A stretch of 57,131 nucleotides of DNA from an uncultured Gammaproteobacteria bacterium (GCA_947258785.1 CAMYJT010000016.1:1-57131), one strand, 5' to 3'; counted from the first letter of the stretch, positions 1-9,023 are shown. The notes: generated from the letters alone by a model not told the origin. Program-made: numbers and translations.

Positions 1-2148
1 TTTACAGATCTGACTTGCAAACCGCTCACTGTAACCGCGTGCGCGCATCCCGCGCATGAGTTTGCACTCAAATTCCTCCAAGTCGCCGCGGCGCCGCCAG
101 GCGGCCATACTACGACGCAGCTGGTCCGCGTCGCCGGGCGAAAAGCCGGCGGCAACAATGGAGAGCTGCATGACCTGCTCCTGGAAAATCGGTACCCCCA
201 GCGTGCGGCCGAGCACTCTTTTGATATCTGGGTTGGGGTAGGTCACCGGCACTTTGCCGCTGCGCCGCCGCAGATATGGGTGAACCATCTCTCCCTGGAT
301 GGGGCCGGGCCGCACGATCGCGATCTCAATCACCAGGTCGTAGTAGCACCGAGGCTTCAGGCGCGGCAGCATCGCCATCTGGGCCCGAGATTCGATCTGG
401 AACACGCCGACTGTATCGGCTCGTTGCAGCATCCGGTAGACCCCGGGGTCCTCCGGGGGCACATCCGCCATGCTCCAGGTCTTCTCGGTATAGGCAGAAA
501 TGTCATTCAGGGCCTTACGGATAGCGGTCAACATCCCCAGCCCCAAGATATCCACCTTGAGCAGCCCCAGCGCGTCCAGATCGTCTTTCTCCCATTGGAT
601 AACGGTGCGGTCAGGCATGGCGGCGTTTTCGATGGGCACCAAATGAGTCAGTGGGCCGGCCGAGATGACGAATCCACCCACGTGCTGGGACAGGTGGCGT
701 GGAAACCCAATCAATTCATTCACCAACCACTGCAGGCGTCGAATCACCGGGTTATCCGGGCGGAATCCGCATGCTTTCGTGCGATCGAACTCGAGGGCTT
801 GACCGTCCCACCACTGGATGGATCGGGCCAGATTGTCAACCTGATCCGCCTCTATTCCCAGCGCTTTGCCGACATCGCGCATCGCGCTGCGTGGCTGGTA
901 GGTCACCACGGTGGCGGCGAGAGCGGCACGATCCCGACCGTACTTGCGATAGATATATTGGATGACCTCTTCGCGGCGCTCATGTTCGAAATCCACATCG
1001 ATGTCCGGGGGCTCATCGCGCTCCCGGGAGATGAATCGTTCGAACAATAAGTTCATGCGTGCCGGGTCGACCTCCGTGATGCCCAGGCAATAGCAGACGA
1101 CGGAATTGGCGGCGGACCCGCGTCCCTGACACAAGATATTCCGGCCACGGGCAAACTCGACGATGTCGTACACGGTTAAAAAGTAGGGTTCGTAGCCCAG
1201 TTCCCGGATCAACGCCAACTCGTGTTCAACGGTTTGCTGAACTTTTAGCGGTGTACCCCGGGCCCAACGGCGCCGCATGCCCTGGCTCACCAAATGGCGC
1301 AGCCACGAATGCGCGCTGTGGCCCTGCGGGATCAGTTCCTGGGGATAGTCGTAACGCAGTTCGTCCAGGGAAAAGTGGCACTGCCCAGCGATGGCAACCG
1401 TTGCCTGCAACAACTCTCGCGGATAGATCCGCGCCAATTGCTGCCGGGACCGCAGATATCGTTCGCCATTTGCCGACAGCTGGTAACCCAGTTCGCCGAG
1501 TGGCTTGCGCAGACGCACGGCGGTCAACACATCCTGTAACGCGCGGCGGCGGCGGCGGTGCATGTGTACGTCGCCGCTGGCGCACAACGGCAGATTGAGC
1601 CGCCCGCCCACATCCTGTAGCTCGATCAGCCGGCGCTGATCGTTACCGTCCAACAACAACTCGACGGCGAGCCAGGTGCGGTCTGGAAAACAGTGATACA
1701 GCCATCGGCCATCCTCTGGATCGGGGTTCTCCCCCGGCAGCCACAGTGCCAGGCACCCGTGTGGGCAATGGGCCGCGAGGCTGCGGCGATCCACGACATA
1801 TCCACCTTTTTCGGCGCCACGCCGGGCGTGGGTGATCAAGGCGCAGAGCCGGCCGTAGCTGTCGCGGTCGGTGGCCAGCAAGACACATTTTGGACCGTCA
1901 CGGAGTGTGAACTCGCTGCCGATGATCAAGCGCAGCCGGTCGTCCCCGTTTCCCATGCCGGCGCTTCTGCTCACCGCGAGGTGGGCCCGCACTACCCCGG
2001 CGACCGAGCACTCATCCGTGATGGCGAGCGCGTGGTAGCCGAGTTCGGCGGCCCGGTTGATCAGCTCCTCCGGGTGAGAGGCCCCACGCAAGAAGGTAAA
2101 ATTGCTGAGACAGTGCAGTTCGGCGTAATCCGGATATATACTGTACAT
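1..2148 (-). CDS. dnaE2: Error-prone DNA polymerase DnaE2, 3' end cut by the window
   Basis: Alpha-subunit-like C-family polymerase used for translesion synthesis with ImuA and ImuB. About 716 codons are present and the frame is still open at base 1, so roughly the last third is missing. The N-terminus (YAELHCLSNFTFLRGASHP) is the PHP domain typical of DnaE2. The polymerase catalytic carboxylates are visible as PDIDVDF near residue 380, after a GRGSAANS motif. The ATG at 2148 is chosen because family similarity begins a few residues after it. A LexA box covers this start codon. It is the last gene of an imuA-imuB-ubiA-like-dnaE2 series, but having its own operator it can be induced separately. 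DnaE2 rather than DnaE1 is inferred from the N-terminal signature and the cassette context. Confidence 0.95.
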   Translation of the reverse strand, partial: MYSIYPDYAELHCLSNFTFLRGASHPEELINRAAELGYHALAITDECSVAGVVRAHLAVSRSAGMGNGDDRLRLIIGSEFTLRDGPKCVLLATDRDSYGRLCALITHARRGAEKGGYVVDRRSLAAHCPHGCLALWLPGENPDPEDGRWLYHCFPDRTWLAVELLLDGNDQRRLIELQDVGGRLNLPLCASGDVHMHRRRRRALQDVLTAVRLRKPLGELGYQLSANGERYLRSRQQLARIYPRELLQATVAIAGQCHFSLDELRYDYPQELIPQGHSAHSWLRHLVSQGMRRRWARGTPLKVQQTVEHELALIRELGYEPYFLTVYDIVEFARGRNILCQGRGSAANSVVCYCLGITEVDPARMNLLFERFISRERDEPPDIDVDFEHERREEVIQYIYRKYGRDRAALAATVVTYQPRSAMRDVGKALGIEADQVDNLARSIQWWDGQALEFDRTKACGFRPDNPVIRRLQWLVNELIGFPRHLSQHVGGFVISAGPLTHLVPIENAAMPDRTVIQWEKDDLDALGLLKVDILGLGMLTAIRKALNDISAYTEKTWSMADVPPEDPGVYRMLQRADTVGVFQIESRAQMAMLPRLKPRCYYDLVIEIAIVRPGPIQGEMVHPYLRRRSGKVPVTYPNPDIKRVLGRTLGVPIFQEQVMQLSIVAAGFSPGDADQLRRSMAAWRRRGDLEEFECKLMRGMRARGYSERFASQICK

Positions 2149-2158
2149 TTATACAGTA
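2139..2158 (-). promoter_or_regulatory. LexA box over the dnaE2 start codon
   Basis: The 20-mer TACTGTACATTTATACAGTA matches the gammaproteobacterial LexA consensus (CTGT-N8-ACAG with TA flanks). It contains the dnaE2 ATG (2146-2148) in its spacer. Binding here would block transcription close to the start, implying a leaderless or very short-leader mRNA, or a roadblock to read-through from imuB. LexA control is inferred from the motif. Confidence 0.92.
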
Positions 2159-2199
2159 TAACAGCCGCTTCACGGTCGATGAAGATCCGTTCCGGTTGG

Positions 2200-3135
2200 C
2201 TATCGGGTCCGCAGGGTAGGTTCGAAAAACTCCGCGATGATTGGAATGTCGATAAACAACAAGGCGACCAGGATCACGGCACAAAACACCGAATACGCCA
2301 TGAAGCCGGTTTGCCGGTGGAGCTTTTCGGGGTACTGGGCGGGGCTGTCGGGTAAAAATCCCAGGTGGATGTACCAACCGATGAAACCGGCGATAAACGG
2401 AATCGACAGCAACCACTCCACCCGGTACCTGAGCAGGAAAATACCAAAGGTCAGACCAAACGCCACGGCATAGTAAGTAATGCTCACCAACAGGCGTTCC
2501 TGATTGTAGTGCCGAAAACTGTTGCGGTACCGGACGGCCACCTCGGGATCGTTGATTCGGCGGTATTCCGCAAACCGTTTTACCGCCATGAAAAAGGCAC
2601 CCACCATCCAGTAGGCGGTAACCAGCGACGCCGGAGGGACGACGGTCATGCCCGCCACGTACCACCCCATCAGCAGGCGGAGGGGGTTATTGAGCGACTC
2701 CGTCAACACGTCGATATAGGGCTTGTCCTTGAACCGCAACGGGGGGATGTTGTACCCGCACCCCATCAGCCACAGGGCCAGGGCGGACATAAAAAACGCC
2801 CACCCAAGGGTCCAAGACAGGCCCAGCCCCAGCACGGCCAGCAGCGCCCACTCGAAGTAGGCCAGAGCGACATTGATTTGCCCCGACGGCACCGGCCGGT
2901 TCTGCTTGACCGGGTGCAGGGCGTCGCGCGGGGCGTCGAGAATCTCGTTGATGACGTAGTTGCTGGAGGCCACCAGGCCCGCGGCCAACAGCGCCAGCAG
3001 GGTGCGCCCGCCGAGCACCCAACCCCCGATCTCGGGCCGTTCGTAGAGGGCCAGGATGATTCCAGGCAGGATGAAGATGTTTTTAAACCAGTGATCCAGG
3101 CGGGCGATCTGGAGATACGGGATCAGTCTTTGCAC
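2200..3135 (-). CDS. UbiA-family integral membrane prenyltransferase
   Basis: About 311 residues, strongly hydrophobic with several membrane segments. It has the UbiA-superfamily Mg-diphosphate motif N63-x3-D67-x3-D71 and a second conserved acidic stretch (KPYIDVLTESLNNPLRLL, about residues 138-155). The N-terminus ARLDHWFKNIFILP resembles decaprenyl-phosphate phosphoribosyltransferase-type members, so a polyprenyl-phosphate glycosyl-lipid role is as likely as quinone synthesis; the substrate is not known. No ATG is found near the first conserved residues; the GTG at 3135 is the best guess, and the frame stays open upstream into imuB. It lies 56 bases after imuB and 51 bases before dnaE2, in the same direction, an unusual position inside an SOS mutagenesis cassette. 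Confidence 0.85.
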   Translation of the reverse strand: MQRLIPYLQIARLDHWFKNIFILPGIILALYERPEIGGWVLGGRTLLALLAAGLVASSNYVINEILDAPRDALHPVKQNRPVPSGQINVALAYFEWALLAVLGLGLSWTLGWAFFMSALALWLMGCGYNIPPLRFKDKPYIDVLTESLNNPLRLLMGWYVAGMTVVPPASLVTAYWMVGAFFMAVKRFAEYRRINDPEVAVRYRNSFRHYNQERLLVSITYYAVAFGLTFGIFLLRYRVEWLLSIPFIAGFIGWYIHLGFLPDSPAQYPEKLHRQTGFMAYSVFCAVILVALLFIDIPIIAEFFEPTLRTR

Positions 3136-3191
3136 CGTGAGAGGACTTGTTATTCGTTGCCGCAGTTGCAGTATTGTACGTGCAGAATCCG

Positions 3192-4682
3192 TCAACCGAA
3201 TAAGCCGTGCAGATACCAGGCGTGCCCGTGTCGTTTGAGATCGCGGAAGATCCACAAACGCTGTCCCAGGGGGTTGTCTGCTACGTAATAGTCGCGACGG
3301 CAATCTCCGCCGTCCCACCAGCCGGATTCGATGCGTTCCGGACCGCTCCGCAGACTCAAATATCCCCGGCGCCAAATACGCCCTTGACGGAGGATCAAGC
3401 GTTGTGGCCGGGCCAACAACCACAGTGGCCGCGGCCGCGGACCGATGCCGTGTGCGGACAGTCTTTGGTGTGTCCAGGCGCGCTCCGGTCGGTGATCCAT
3501 GGAGCATCGGACCTGCCGGACGGCCTGCCATCCCAGTCGGGCCTCAAGCTCGTCGAGGACCCGCCGCCAACCCCCGCCGTCAGTCCCGCACCCGCCAAAC
3601 AGGTCGGGACGGTGGGGGGCAAAGGGTTGGACCCGGACCCGGCACAGCCTGATCCGGGTGACTGGTGCAGGGACTTCACGATGGCGCAGGGTCTGATCGA
3701 GCAGGTGAACGAGGTGAGCCCCATCGCGGGTGCTGTGCCGGGTTCCAATATCGAGGGGGGTGGCCGGGACCCGGTCGTGAAACAGATCAATGCGCACCCG
3801 GGTGACCCCGGCGTCCTGTTGGCGCAAGAACCCGACCAGTTGCCGGAACAGCTCCTTCGCGGCCGTCACAATCGCGCGACAGTCGGTCGTGGCCAGGGAC
3901 AACTCCCATTCCGCGGAGAATTGTTGCGGTGATCGGTAGATCGGGCGTGGATCCGCCTGCCGGCCCTGAACGCGGTCCAGATAATTCAGCAGCCCGAATC
4001 CAAAGCGGCGCGCCAGGCCATCGCGTGGCAGTCGCCACAGATCGCGCAGGTGGCGCAGGCCGATTTTGTGCAAACGCTCGATCAGCCCGGGATCCACGCC
4101 CAGGCCGGCGATGGGGAGTTCGCGCAATGCTGAATGCAACCGATCCTGGCTTTCGACCTTGACGGCCCGCTGCTGCCGGGCAAGTAACAAGCTGGCCAGC
4201 GGTGTGGGGGCAGCGGCCCAGTGACAGTCTTGGCTCCACGGCTTCAGTTCATCCCTCCAGGCCCGCTGTATACCGCTAAAGCCACCGAACAGTTTCAAGC
4301 TTCCACGCACCTCCAGCAATATGGCATCGGGGGGCGCCAGGCTCACCAGCGGAGTCAGGCGCAGGCATTGACGACCCAGCCCCGCCAAGGCCGCGGCTTC
4401 TTGCCGGACATCACGGTCACGGCGCTCCAGGGCGCCGCAACGCACCGAGGCGGCAGCAACAGACATCCCCGGTCTGATCCCCGCTGCCCGCGCCGCTGCG
4501 GAAACGGCGTATGCCCGATGCTGGTCGTCAAACACCGCCTGCACAGGCCCCCGCCATCGATGCAGCCGCAGGGCCAGCGATGGGAAGCAGAGACACAGCC
4601 ACAACACCTGACCCGCCTCAGGCGGCGTTGGCGCCACCGCATCGGCGTTCGTGACCGGCAAGAAATCAACTTGCGCAGTCAT
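3192..4682 (-). CDS. imuB: ImuB, Y-family polymerase-like mutasome subunit
   Basis: Catalytically dead Y-family relative that bridges DnaE2, ImuA and the beta clamp during SOS mutagenesis. The protein is about 496 residues. The N-terminus (WLCLCFPSLALRLHRW) replaces the acidic catalytic motif of true Y-family polymerases, as is usual for ImuB. The middle has the helix-hairpin-helix-like region (LPIAGLGVDPGLIERLHKIGL) and the fingers-like SPQQFSAEWEL segment. The C-terminus has the family's RIWRRGYLSLRSGPERIESGWWDG block. The ATG at 4682 overlaps the imuA stop as ATGA, so the two are translationally coupled. Expression should follow the LexA box in front of imuA. Confidence 0.95.
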   Translation of the reverse strand: MTAQVDFLPVTNADAVAPTPPEAGQVLWLCLCFPSLALRLHRWRGPVQAVFDDQHRAYAVSAAARAAGIRPGMSVAAASVRCGALERRDRDVRQEAAALAGLGRQCLRLTPLVSLAPPDAILLEVRGSLKLFGGFSGIQRAWRDELKPWSQDCHWAAAPTPLASLLLARQQRAVKVESQDRLHSALRELPIAGLGVDPGLIERLHKIGLRHLRDLWRLPRDGLARRFGFGLLNYLDRVQGRQADPRPIYRSPQQFSAEWELSLATTDCRAIVTAAKELFRQLVGFLRQQDAGVTRVRIDLFHDRVPATPLDIGTRHSTRDGAHLVHLLDQTLRHREVPAPVTRIRLCRVRVQPFAPHRPDLFGGCGTDGGGWRRVLDELEARLGWQAVRQVRCSMDHRPERAWTHQRLSAHGIGPRPRPLWLLARPQRLILRQGRIWRRGYLSLRSGPERIESGWWDGGDCRRDYYVADNPLGQRLWIFRDLKRHGHAWYLHGLFG

Positions 4683-5299
4683 GGCAGCGCCAGGCGTATC
4701 GTGGATCGCCGGCAGCCGCCCCGGGCCTTGAGGATTTCGACGGCCAATCCGCCCGGTTCCGCATCGATACGCAGGCGCAGAGCCACGGGAGCGGTCTCCC
4801 AACGCCCCGACTGGCCGTCAGCGCGAAACAAAATCCCCAGGCCGCCACCGCTTTGCGCTGCCAGTTGCAGCCGGCGCACGGCTTTTTCAGACAGCTGCGC
4901 GGGCCACGCCAGCACTATTGCGCATGCCGTGCTGCGCAACAAGCATTCCACGCCCCACAAGGCCTCTGTGTCGCGGTGTTCCGGCTCGACCACCACCACC
5001 CGGTCCAGATCAACCCCCGCCTGCATCAGGGCCGGGGCGTAGGGCACGTAAGGGGGCATCACCCACGCTAATCGACGGCCCTGCTGCAAACAAAAGCGCA
5101 TCAACGGCAGGAATAACCGCAATTCACCGATCCCCCAACAGCCGCAGATCACCTCGATGACCGCGCCCACCGGCCACCCGCCGGTGGGCAAGGCGCGATC
5201 CAACTCGTTGAATCCCGTCGACGGGCCTGGTGCAGGCGGCTGCAGATGAGCCTTCAACGATGGCGGCAAGGAATCGAGATCTGCTCCGGCGGTTTTCAT
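4679..5299 (-). CDS. imuA: ImuA, RecA/SulA-like mutasome component
   Basis: First gene of the SOS mutagenesis cassette, 206 residues. ImuA proteins have a RecA-type fold and act with ImuB and DnaE2. The sequence shows the N-terminal STGFNELDRALPTGGWPVGAV block typical of the family, and a Walker-A position that is degenerate (CGCWGIGE). A hydrophobic core strand (CAIVLAWP) and the GLGILFRADGQSGRWE region follow. The ATG at 5299 lies 15 bases downstream of a LexA box, and the stop overlaps the imuB start. Identification rests on similarity plus the operon order. Confidence 0.93.
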   Translation of the reverse strand: MKTAGADLDSLPPSLKAHLQPPAPGPSTGFNELDRALPTGGWPVGAVIEVICGCWGIGELRLFLPLMRFCLQQGRRLAWVMPPYVPYAPALMQAGVDLDRVVVVEPEHRDTEALWGVECLLRSTACAIVLAWPAQLSEKAVRRLQLAAQSGGGLGILFRADGQSGRWETAPVALRLRIDAEPGGLAVEILKARGGCRRSTIRLALP

Positions 5300-5313
5300 A
5301 CCATTAATTTATA

Positions 5314-5333
5314 TACTGATTTTATATTCAGTA
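5314..5333 (-). promoter_or_regulatory. LexA box upstream of imuA
   Basis: TACTGATTTTATATTCAGTA is a palindromic CTG-N10-CAG site with the TA flanks of the consensus. It ends 15 bases before the imuA ATG. The surrounding 5300-5400 stretch is far more AT-rich than the rest of the window, as expected for a promoter. It should place imuA-imuB and the following UbiA-like gene under SOS control. Confidence 0.92.
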
Positions 5334-5407
5334 TACGACAATAATCCTGCATCGTCTATTCATAATATGAAATATATATATTATATAGTTATACAAGTTT
5401 AATAATG

Positions 5408-5539
5408 TTATTTATTATTCTTTTTTTTGGACACACCCGCCCTCTCCTCACGTTGACTCCAGTCACCCAGCCGGTACAGCAGCCATCCGACAAACAGGAC
5501 CGCCGCGCCTATGTAGAGGCAGGTCCACAGCACGGCCAT
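5408..5539 (-). CDS. Putative 43-residue single-span membrane protein
   Basis: Small reading frame 23 bases after the fadJ stop, same strand. It starts at ATG 5539 with GGAG six bases upstream, a good ribosome binding site. The product begins MAVLWTCLYIGAAVLFVGWL, one hydrophobic segment of about 18 residues, followed by YRLGDWSQREER and a lysine-rich tail (KKKNNK). The topology resembles small membrane-anchored regulators, but no family is recognised. It would be the last gene of a fadI-fadJ operon. It could be chance coding, though the binding site, the position and the clean hydrophobic-then-charged pattern argue for a real gene. Confidence 0.5.
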   Translation of the reverse strand: MAVLWTCLYIGAAVLFVGWLLYRLGDWSQREERAGVSKKKNNK

Positions 5540-5562
5540 GATGTGCTCCAACGGTTTGGTTT

Positions 5563-7728
5563 TCAGTCCGGATAAAACGAACTTCCCGTTCTCGCGTGCT
5601 CCTCCAACAGTGGGGCCGGGGCAAACCGCCCGCCAAGCCGATCGGTCAGTTGTTGCAGACGACTGACTACGTATTTGGCGCCCCGATCGTCCACGTACCG
5701 GAACGGTCCACCGCGAAACGGAGGGAAACCGAGGCCGAATACCGCACCAATGTCCCCATCCCGCGGACTCCGCACTATCCCTTCGTCCAAACAGCGAACG
5801 GCCTCATTGACCATCTGTAGCGCACACCGCTCGGCGATGTCGCGCTCGGCCATGGGGTTGACCGGCTCGACGCCCAGCAGTTGATAGACGCCGTCATCGG
5901 CCAATCTACTGCGCTGACCGGTGTCTGCGTATTGATATACGCCGCGCCCGTTTTTTCGGCCCAATCGCTTGTCGGCGATTAGCCTGTCGATGCCGGGCGG
6001 CACCTGCATACGGTCACCCAATGCCTCGTGCATGGTTCGTCCGACCTTGTCGGCCACATCGATACCGACCTCGTCCAGCAGCGCCATCGGCCCAACCGGG
6101 TATCCGAAGCGCCTCAGGGACTGATCGATGCGTTCGATGTCCACGCCCTCAGTGAGCATATGGGCCGCTTCGTTCATGTACGGGGTCAGGATACGGGAGG
6201 TGTAAAACCCCGGTCCATCGGTGACAACAATCACCGTCTTGCCCTGCCGTTTTCCAAATTTCACGCACGTGGCGACCACCCAGGGTGCGGTGTCGCGGGT
6301 GACGACCACCTCCAGTAGCGGCATTTTCTCCACCGGCGAAAAATAATGCATGCCGATTACCGTGTCCGGCCGCCGGCTCGTTGCGGCGATGTCTTGGATC
6401 GGGATGGCCGAGGTGTTCGAGGCGAATATGGTGTCGTCTCGCGTTATGGACTCGATCTCCCGCAGCATGCGCTGCTTGAGTGTCAACTGTTCGAACACCG
6501 CTTCGATCACCAGCTGGGTGTTGGCGAGGCCAGTGTAATCAATGGTGCCGGTCAGCCTGGACAGGGTCTGAGCCCGTTGCAGGGGCGTAATGGACCGCCG
6601 TTTGACCCGGTCGTCCAACAAACGGTTGACGTAGCTCAAGCCGTGTCCGAGCCCCCGGGAGTCCCTGTCTTTCAGACGCACCACCGTATCGGTCTTCGCG
6701 ACAGTGACGTAGGCAATGCCCGCCCCCATCAATCCAGCGCCGAGGACACCGATCTTGTGTATCTGCCGGGCCTTCGCCGTCTCGGCGCCGGTGCCGGGGT
6801 CTTTCTTGAGTGCCGTGGTGGCGAAAAAAATCCGTATCAATTGTTTCGCCTCTGGGCTCATCACCAATTCGCCGAACGCCTCCGCCTCTCTCGCCAGGCC
6901 CGTTTTGAATCCCTGCTCCGCACCAGCGCGTACGACCTCAAGAATACGCAAGGGGGCCGGGTAGTTGCCGCGGGTCTGGTCCAGCGTTCGCCGACGCGCC
7001 TGGGTGAACAGCAGACGCCGGCCAAGCGGGTTGCCGGTCAAGGCAAACTCCCGGACCCGTCGCCATGAAACATACGCCGACAACGGCTTGCGGGACTGCG
7101 TGGATCGGCGGCGCCGTGCACGGGCCTGCTTGATTGCCGCCTCGAGTAGAATCTCCCGGGGCACGGTCTCGTTCACCAATCCGATGCGTCGGGCGCGTTC
7201 AGCGCTCAACTCACGGCCGGTGAGCAGCAAATCGAGAGCCCGCTCGGCGCCGATTAACGGCGGTAAGCGCTGTGTCCCTCCCCCCCCCGGTAACAGCCCC
7301 AAGCGGACCTCCGGCAGTCCGATGCGGGTCACCCTGTGTTGGCTCGCGACCCGGGCGTCAAACGCCAACGCCAGTTCCAAACCACCGCCGAGACAGGGGC
7401 CATGTATCGCCGCCACCGAGGTCGGACGCAAGCGGGCCACGCGGTCGTGCAGACCCTGGGCCACTCGAGACAGTGCCATCGCGTCGCTGGCGCTGCCAAG
7501 CTGCTTGAGCATGTCCAGATTGGCGCCGACGATGAAGCTGTCCGGCTTCGCAGACGCAAACACCAGAACCTGCAGTTCCGCCGCGCCCTCAATCTCGGCC
7601 ATCACGTCCTCAAACTCTGCGATGAACTCTCTCTTCAAGGTGTTCACAGACTCTTCCGGGTCGTCCATCCAAAGCACGGCGACGTCCGGTTCCGGCCGCT
7701 CCAACCGCAGTATCCGCTGTCCCGGCAT
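5563..7728 (-). CDS. fadJ: Fatty acid oxidation complex alpha subunit (enoyl-CoA hydratase / 3-hydroxyacyl-CoA dehydrogenase)
   Basis: Multifunctional beta-oxidation protein of 721 residues that hydrates enoyl-CoA and oxidises 3-hydroxyacyl-CoA. The N-terminal crotonase domain has the oxyanion-hole segment (GPCLGGGLELALAFDARVAS, about residue 110). The NAD-binding Rossmann motif (IGVLGAGLMGAGIAYV) comes near residue 330. The dehydrogenase motif MHYFSPVEKMPLLEVV and C-terminal repeats (FGLGFPPFRGGPFRYVD) follow. The ATG at 7728 shares one base with the stop of the thiolase gene (TGATG), so the two subunits are translationally coupled. FadJ rather than FadB is favoured because the gene lies after a FadI-type thiolase; the sequence alone does not settle it. 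Confidence 0.93.
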   Translation of the reverse strand: MPGQRILRLERPEPDVAVLWMDDPEESVNTLKREFIAEFEDVMAEIEGAAELQVLVFASAKPDSFIVGANLDMLKQLGSASDAMALSRVAQGLHDRVARLRPTSVAAIHGPCLGGGLELALAFDARVASQHRVTRIGLPEVRLGLLPGGGGTQRLPPLIGAERALDLLLTGRELSAERARRIGLVNETVPREILLEAAIKQARARRRRSTQSRKPLSAYVSWRRVREFALTGNPLGRRLLFTQARRRTLDQTRGNYPAPLRILEVVRAGAEQGFKTGLAREAEAFGELVMSPEAKQLIRIFFATTALKKDPGTGAETAKARQIHKIGVLGAGLMGAGIAYVTVAKTDTVVRLKDRDSRGLGHGLSYVNRLLDDRVKRRSITPLQRAQTLSRLTGTIDYTGLANTQLVIEAVFEQLTLKQRMLREIESITRDDTIFASNTSAIPIQDIAATSRRPDTVIGMHYFSPVEKMPLLEVVVTRDTAPWVVATCVKFGKRQGKTVIVVTDGPGFYTSRILTPYMNEAAHMLTEGVDIERIDQSLRRFGYPVGPMALLDEVGIDVADKVGRTMHEALGDRMQVPPGIDRLIADKRLGRKNGRGVYQYADTGQRSRLADDGVYQLLGVEPVNPMAERDIAERCALQMVNEAVRCLDEGIVRSPRDGDIGAVFGLGFPPFRGGPFRYVDDRGAKYVVSRLQQLTDRLGGRFAPAPLLEEHARTGSSFYPD

Positions 7729-9023
7729 CAGGCCGCTTCCAGCACCATGGCCGCACCCAGACCCCCGGCGGCGCATGCGGTGCACAGCGCCAATTCACCG
7801 CGCTGTCGCTTCAACTCGTACAACACTTGCATGATCTGGCGGGCGCCGGTGGCGGCGAACGGGTGTCCCAGGGCGATTGAACCGCCGCTAATGTTGAAGC
7901 GTTCCCAGTCGATCTCGCCGATCGCTTGATCCCGGCCAAGACGCTGTTGCGCAAATGATTGCGACGCGAAGGCCTGCACGTTGGACAACACCTGCGCCGC
8001 GAACGCCTCATGCATGTCCACGACGTCGATATCCTTGAACGACACCCCCGCGCGGTCCAGGGCGATCGGCGTGGCGAACACCGGTCCCATCAACATCTGC
8101 CAATTGGGATCCAGGGCGGCAAACGCATAACTGCGGATATAACCAAGGGGTGTGTAGCCCCTGGCACGAGCGATGGAGGCGCGCATTACCAGCAGCGCAC
8201 TGGCGCCATCCGTCAGCGGCGAGCTGTTCGCCGCTGTCACTGTACCGTGCCGTCGGTCGAACACCGGCGGCAGCTTGTCGTAGTCGGCGAGATTGGAATC
8301 TTCACGCACCAGATTGTCCTTGACCAAGACGTCATACCGGGGCGGTACGTAGGCGTGCATGACGTGGCCGTCGTAAAAACCTTGCTGCCACGCCGCACAG
8401 GCCCTGATGTGGCTGCGGTGGGCAAACTCGTCCTGGGCAATTCGTTGGATGGCGTTTTCCTTGGCCATTTTTTCAGCGCTGTCCCCCATCGTGTAGTCCG
8501 ACGACGGCTCTTTCAGCGCCGGCGGGGTTGGCACAATGTCCCGGATGCCGACGCCCTTGAACGCGGCGAGTCGCCGGCCCCAGGACTTGGCTTTGTTGGC
8601 GGCCATCAGTGCGTTGGCAAGGGGTTTAGACAAGGTTATCGGGACGTCGCTAGCGCTTTCTGCGCCCCCGGCAATCCCGCAGTCGATGGCACCGGCCATA
8701 ATCGATTCGGCGATGTCTGCGGTGGCCTGGTAGCTGGTGGCGCAGGCCCGGGTCACGCTGTAGGCATCGACAGCAGACGGCATGCCGGCTCCTAACACGA
8801 CTTCCCGGGCGATGTTCGGCGCGGTGGGACTCGGAATGACCTGACCGAAGACCACACGATTCACATCGCCGGGTTCCAGTCCGGTGCGTTGTACCAGTTC
8901 GGCGACCACCATCTTTCCCAAGTCCCGGGCCGGTAGCGCCCGGTACGCGCTGCCTTGTCTCGCAAACGGGGTTCGCAATCCCGCCACAATGGCGACTCGG
9001 CTGTCGGTGGTTGACGAAGGCAT
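7728..9023 (-). CDS. fadI: Acetyl-CoA C-acyltransferase (3-ketoacyl-CoA thiolase) FadI
   Basis: Thiolase of 431 residues that releases acetyl-CoA in the last step of the beta-oxidation cycle, as beta subunit with the downstream alpha subunit. Catalytic elements are visible: nucleophilic Cys in TRACATSYQA, His in DMHEAFAAQVL, the GGSIALGHPFAATGAR block, and the second Cys in CTACAAGGLGAAM. The length fits FadI (about 430) better than FadA (about 390). The ATG at 9023 is preceded by a strong GAGGAGGGGAG binding site. It is first in the operon and divergent from maf across a 244-base gap (9024-9267) that must hold both promoters; no clear operator was recognised there. Confidence 0.95.
   Translation of the reverse strand: MPSSTTDSRVAIVAGLRTPFARQGSAYRALPARDLGKMVVAELVQRTGLEPGDVNRVVFGQVIPSPTAPNIAREVVLGAGMPSAVDAYSVTRACATSYQATADIAESIMAGAIDCGIAGGAESASDVPITLSKPLANALMAANKAKSWGRRLAAFKGVGIRDIVPTPPALKEPSSDYTMGDSAEKMAKENAIQRIAQDEFAHRSHIRACAAWQQGFYDGHVMHAYVPPRYDVLVKDNLVREDSNLADYDKLPPVFDRRHGTVTAANSSPLTDGASALLVMRASIARARGYTPLGYIRSYAFAALDPNWQMLMGPVFATPIALDRAGVSFKDIDVVDMHEAFAAQVLSNVQAFASQSFAQQRLGRDQAIGEIDWERFNISGGSIALGHPFAATGARQIMQVLYELKRQRGELALCTACAAGGLGAAMVLEAA

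Noticed and set aside
280..1050. Long plus-strand frame of 256 codons
   Set aside because: It is antisense to dnaE2 and shows no protein-family pattern, while the minus strand has clear DnaE2 motifs throughout.
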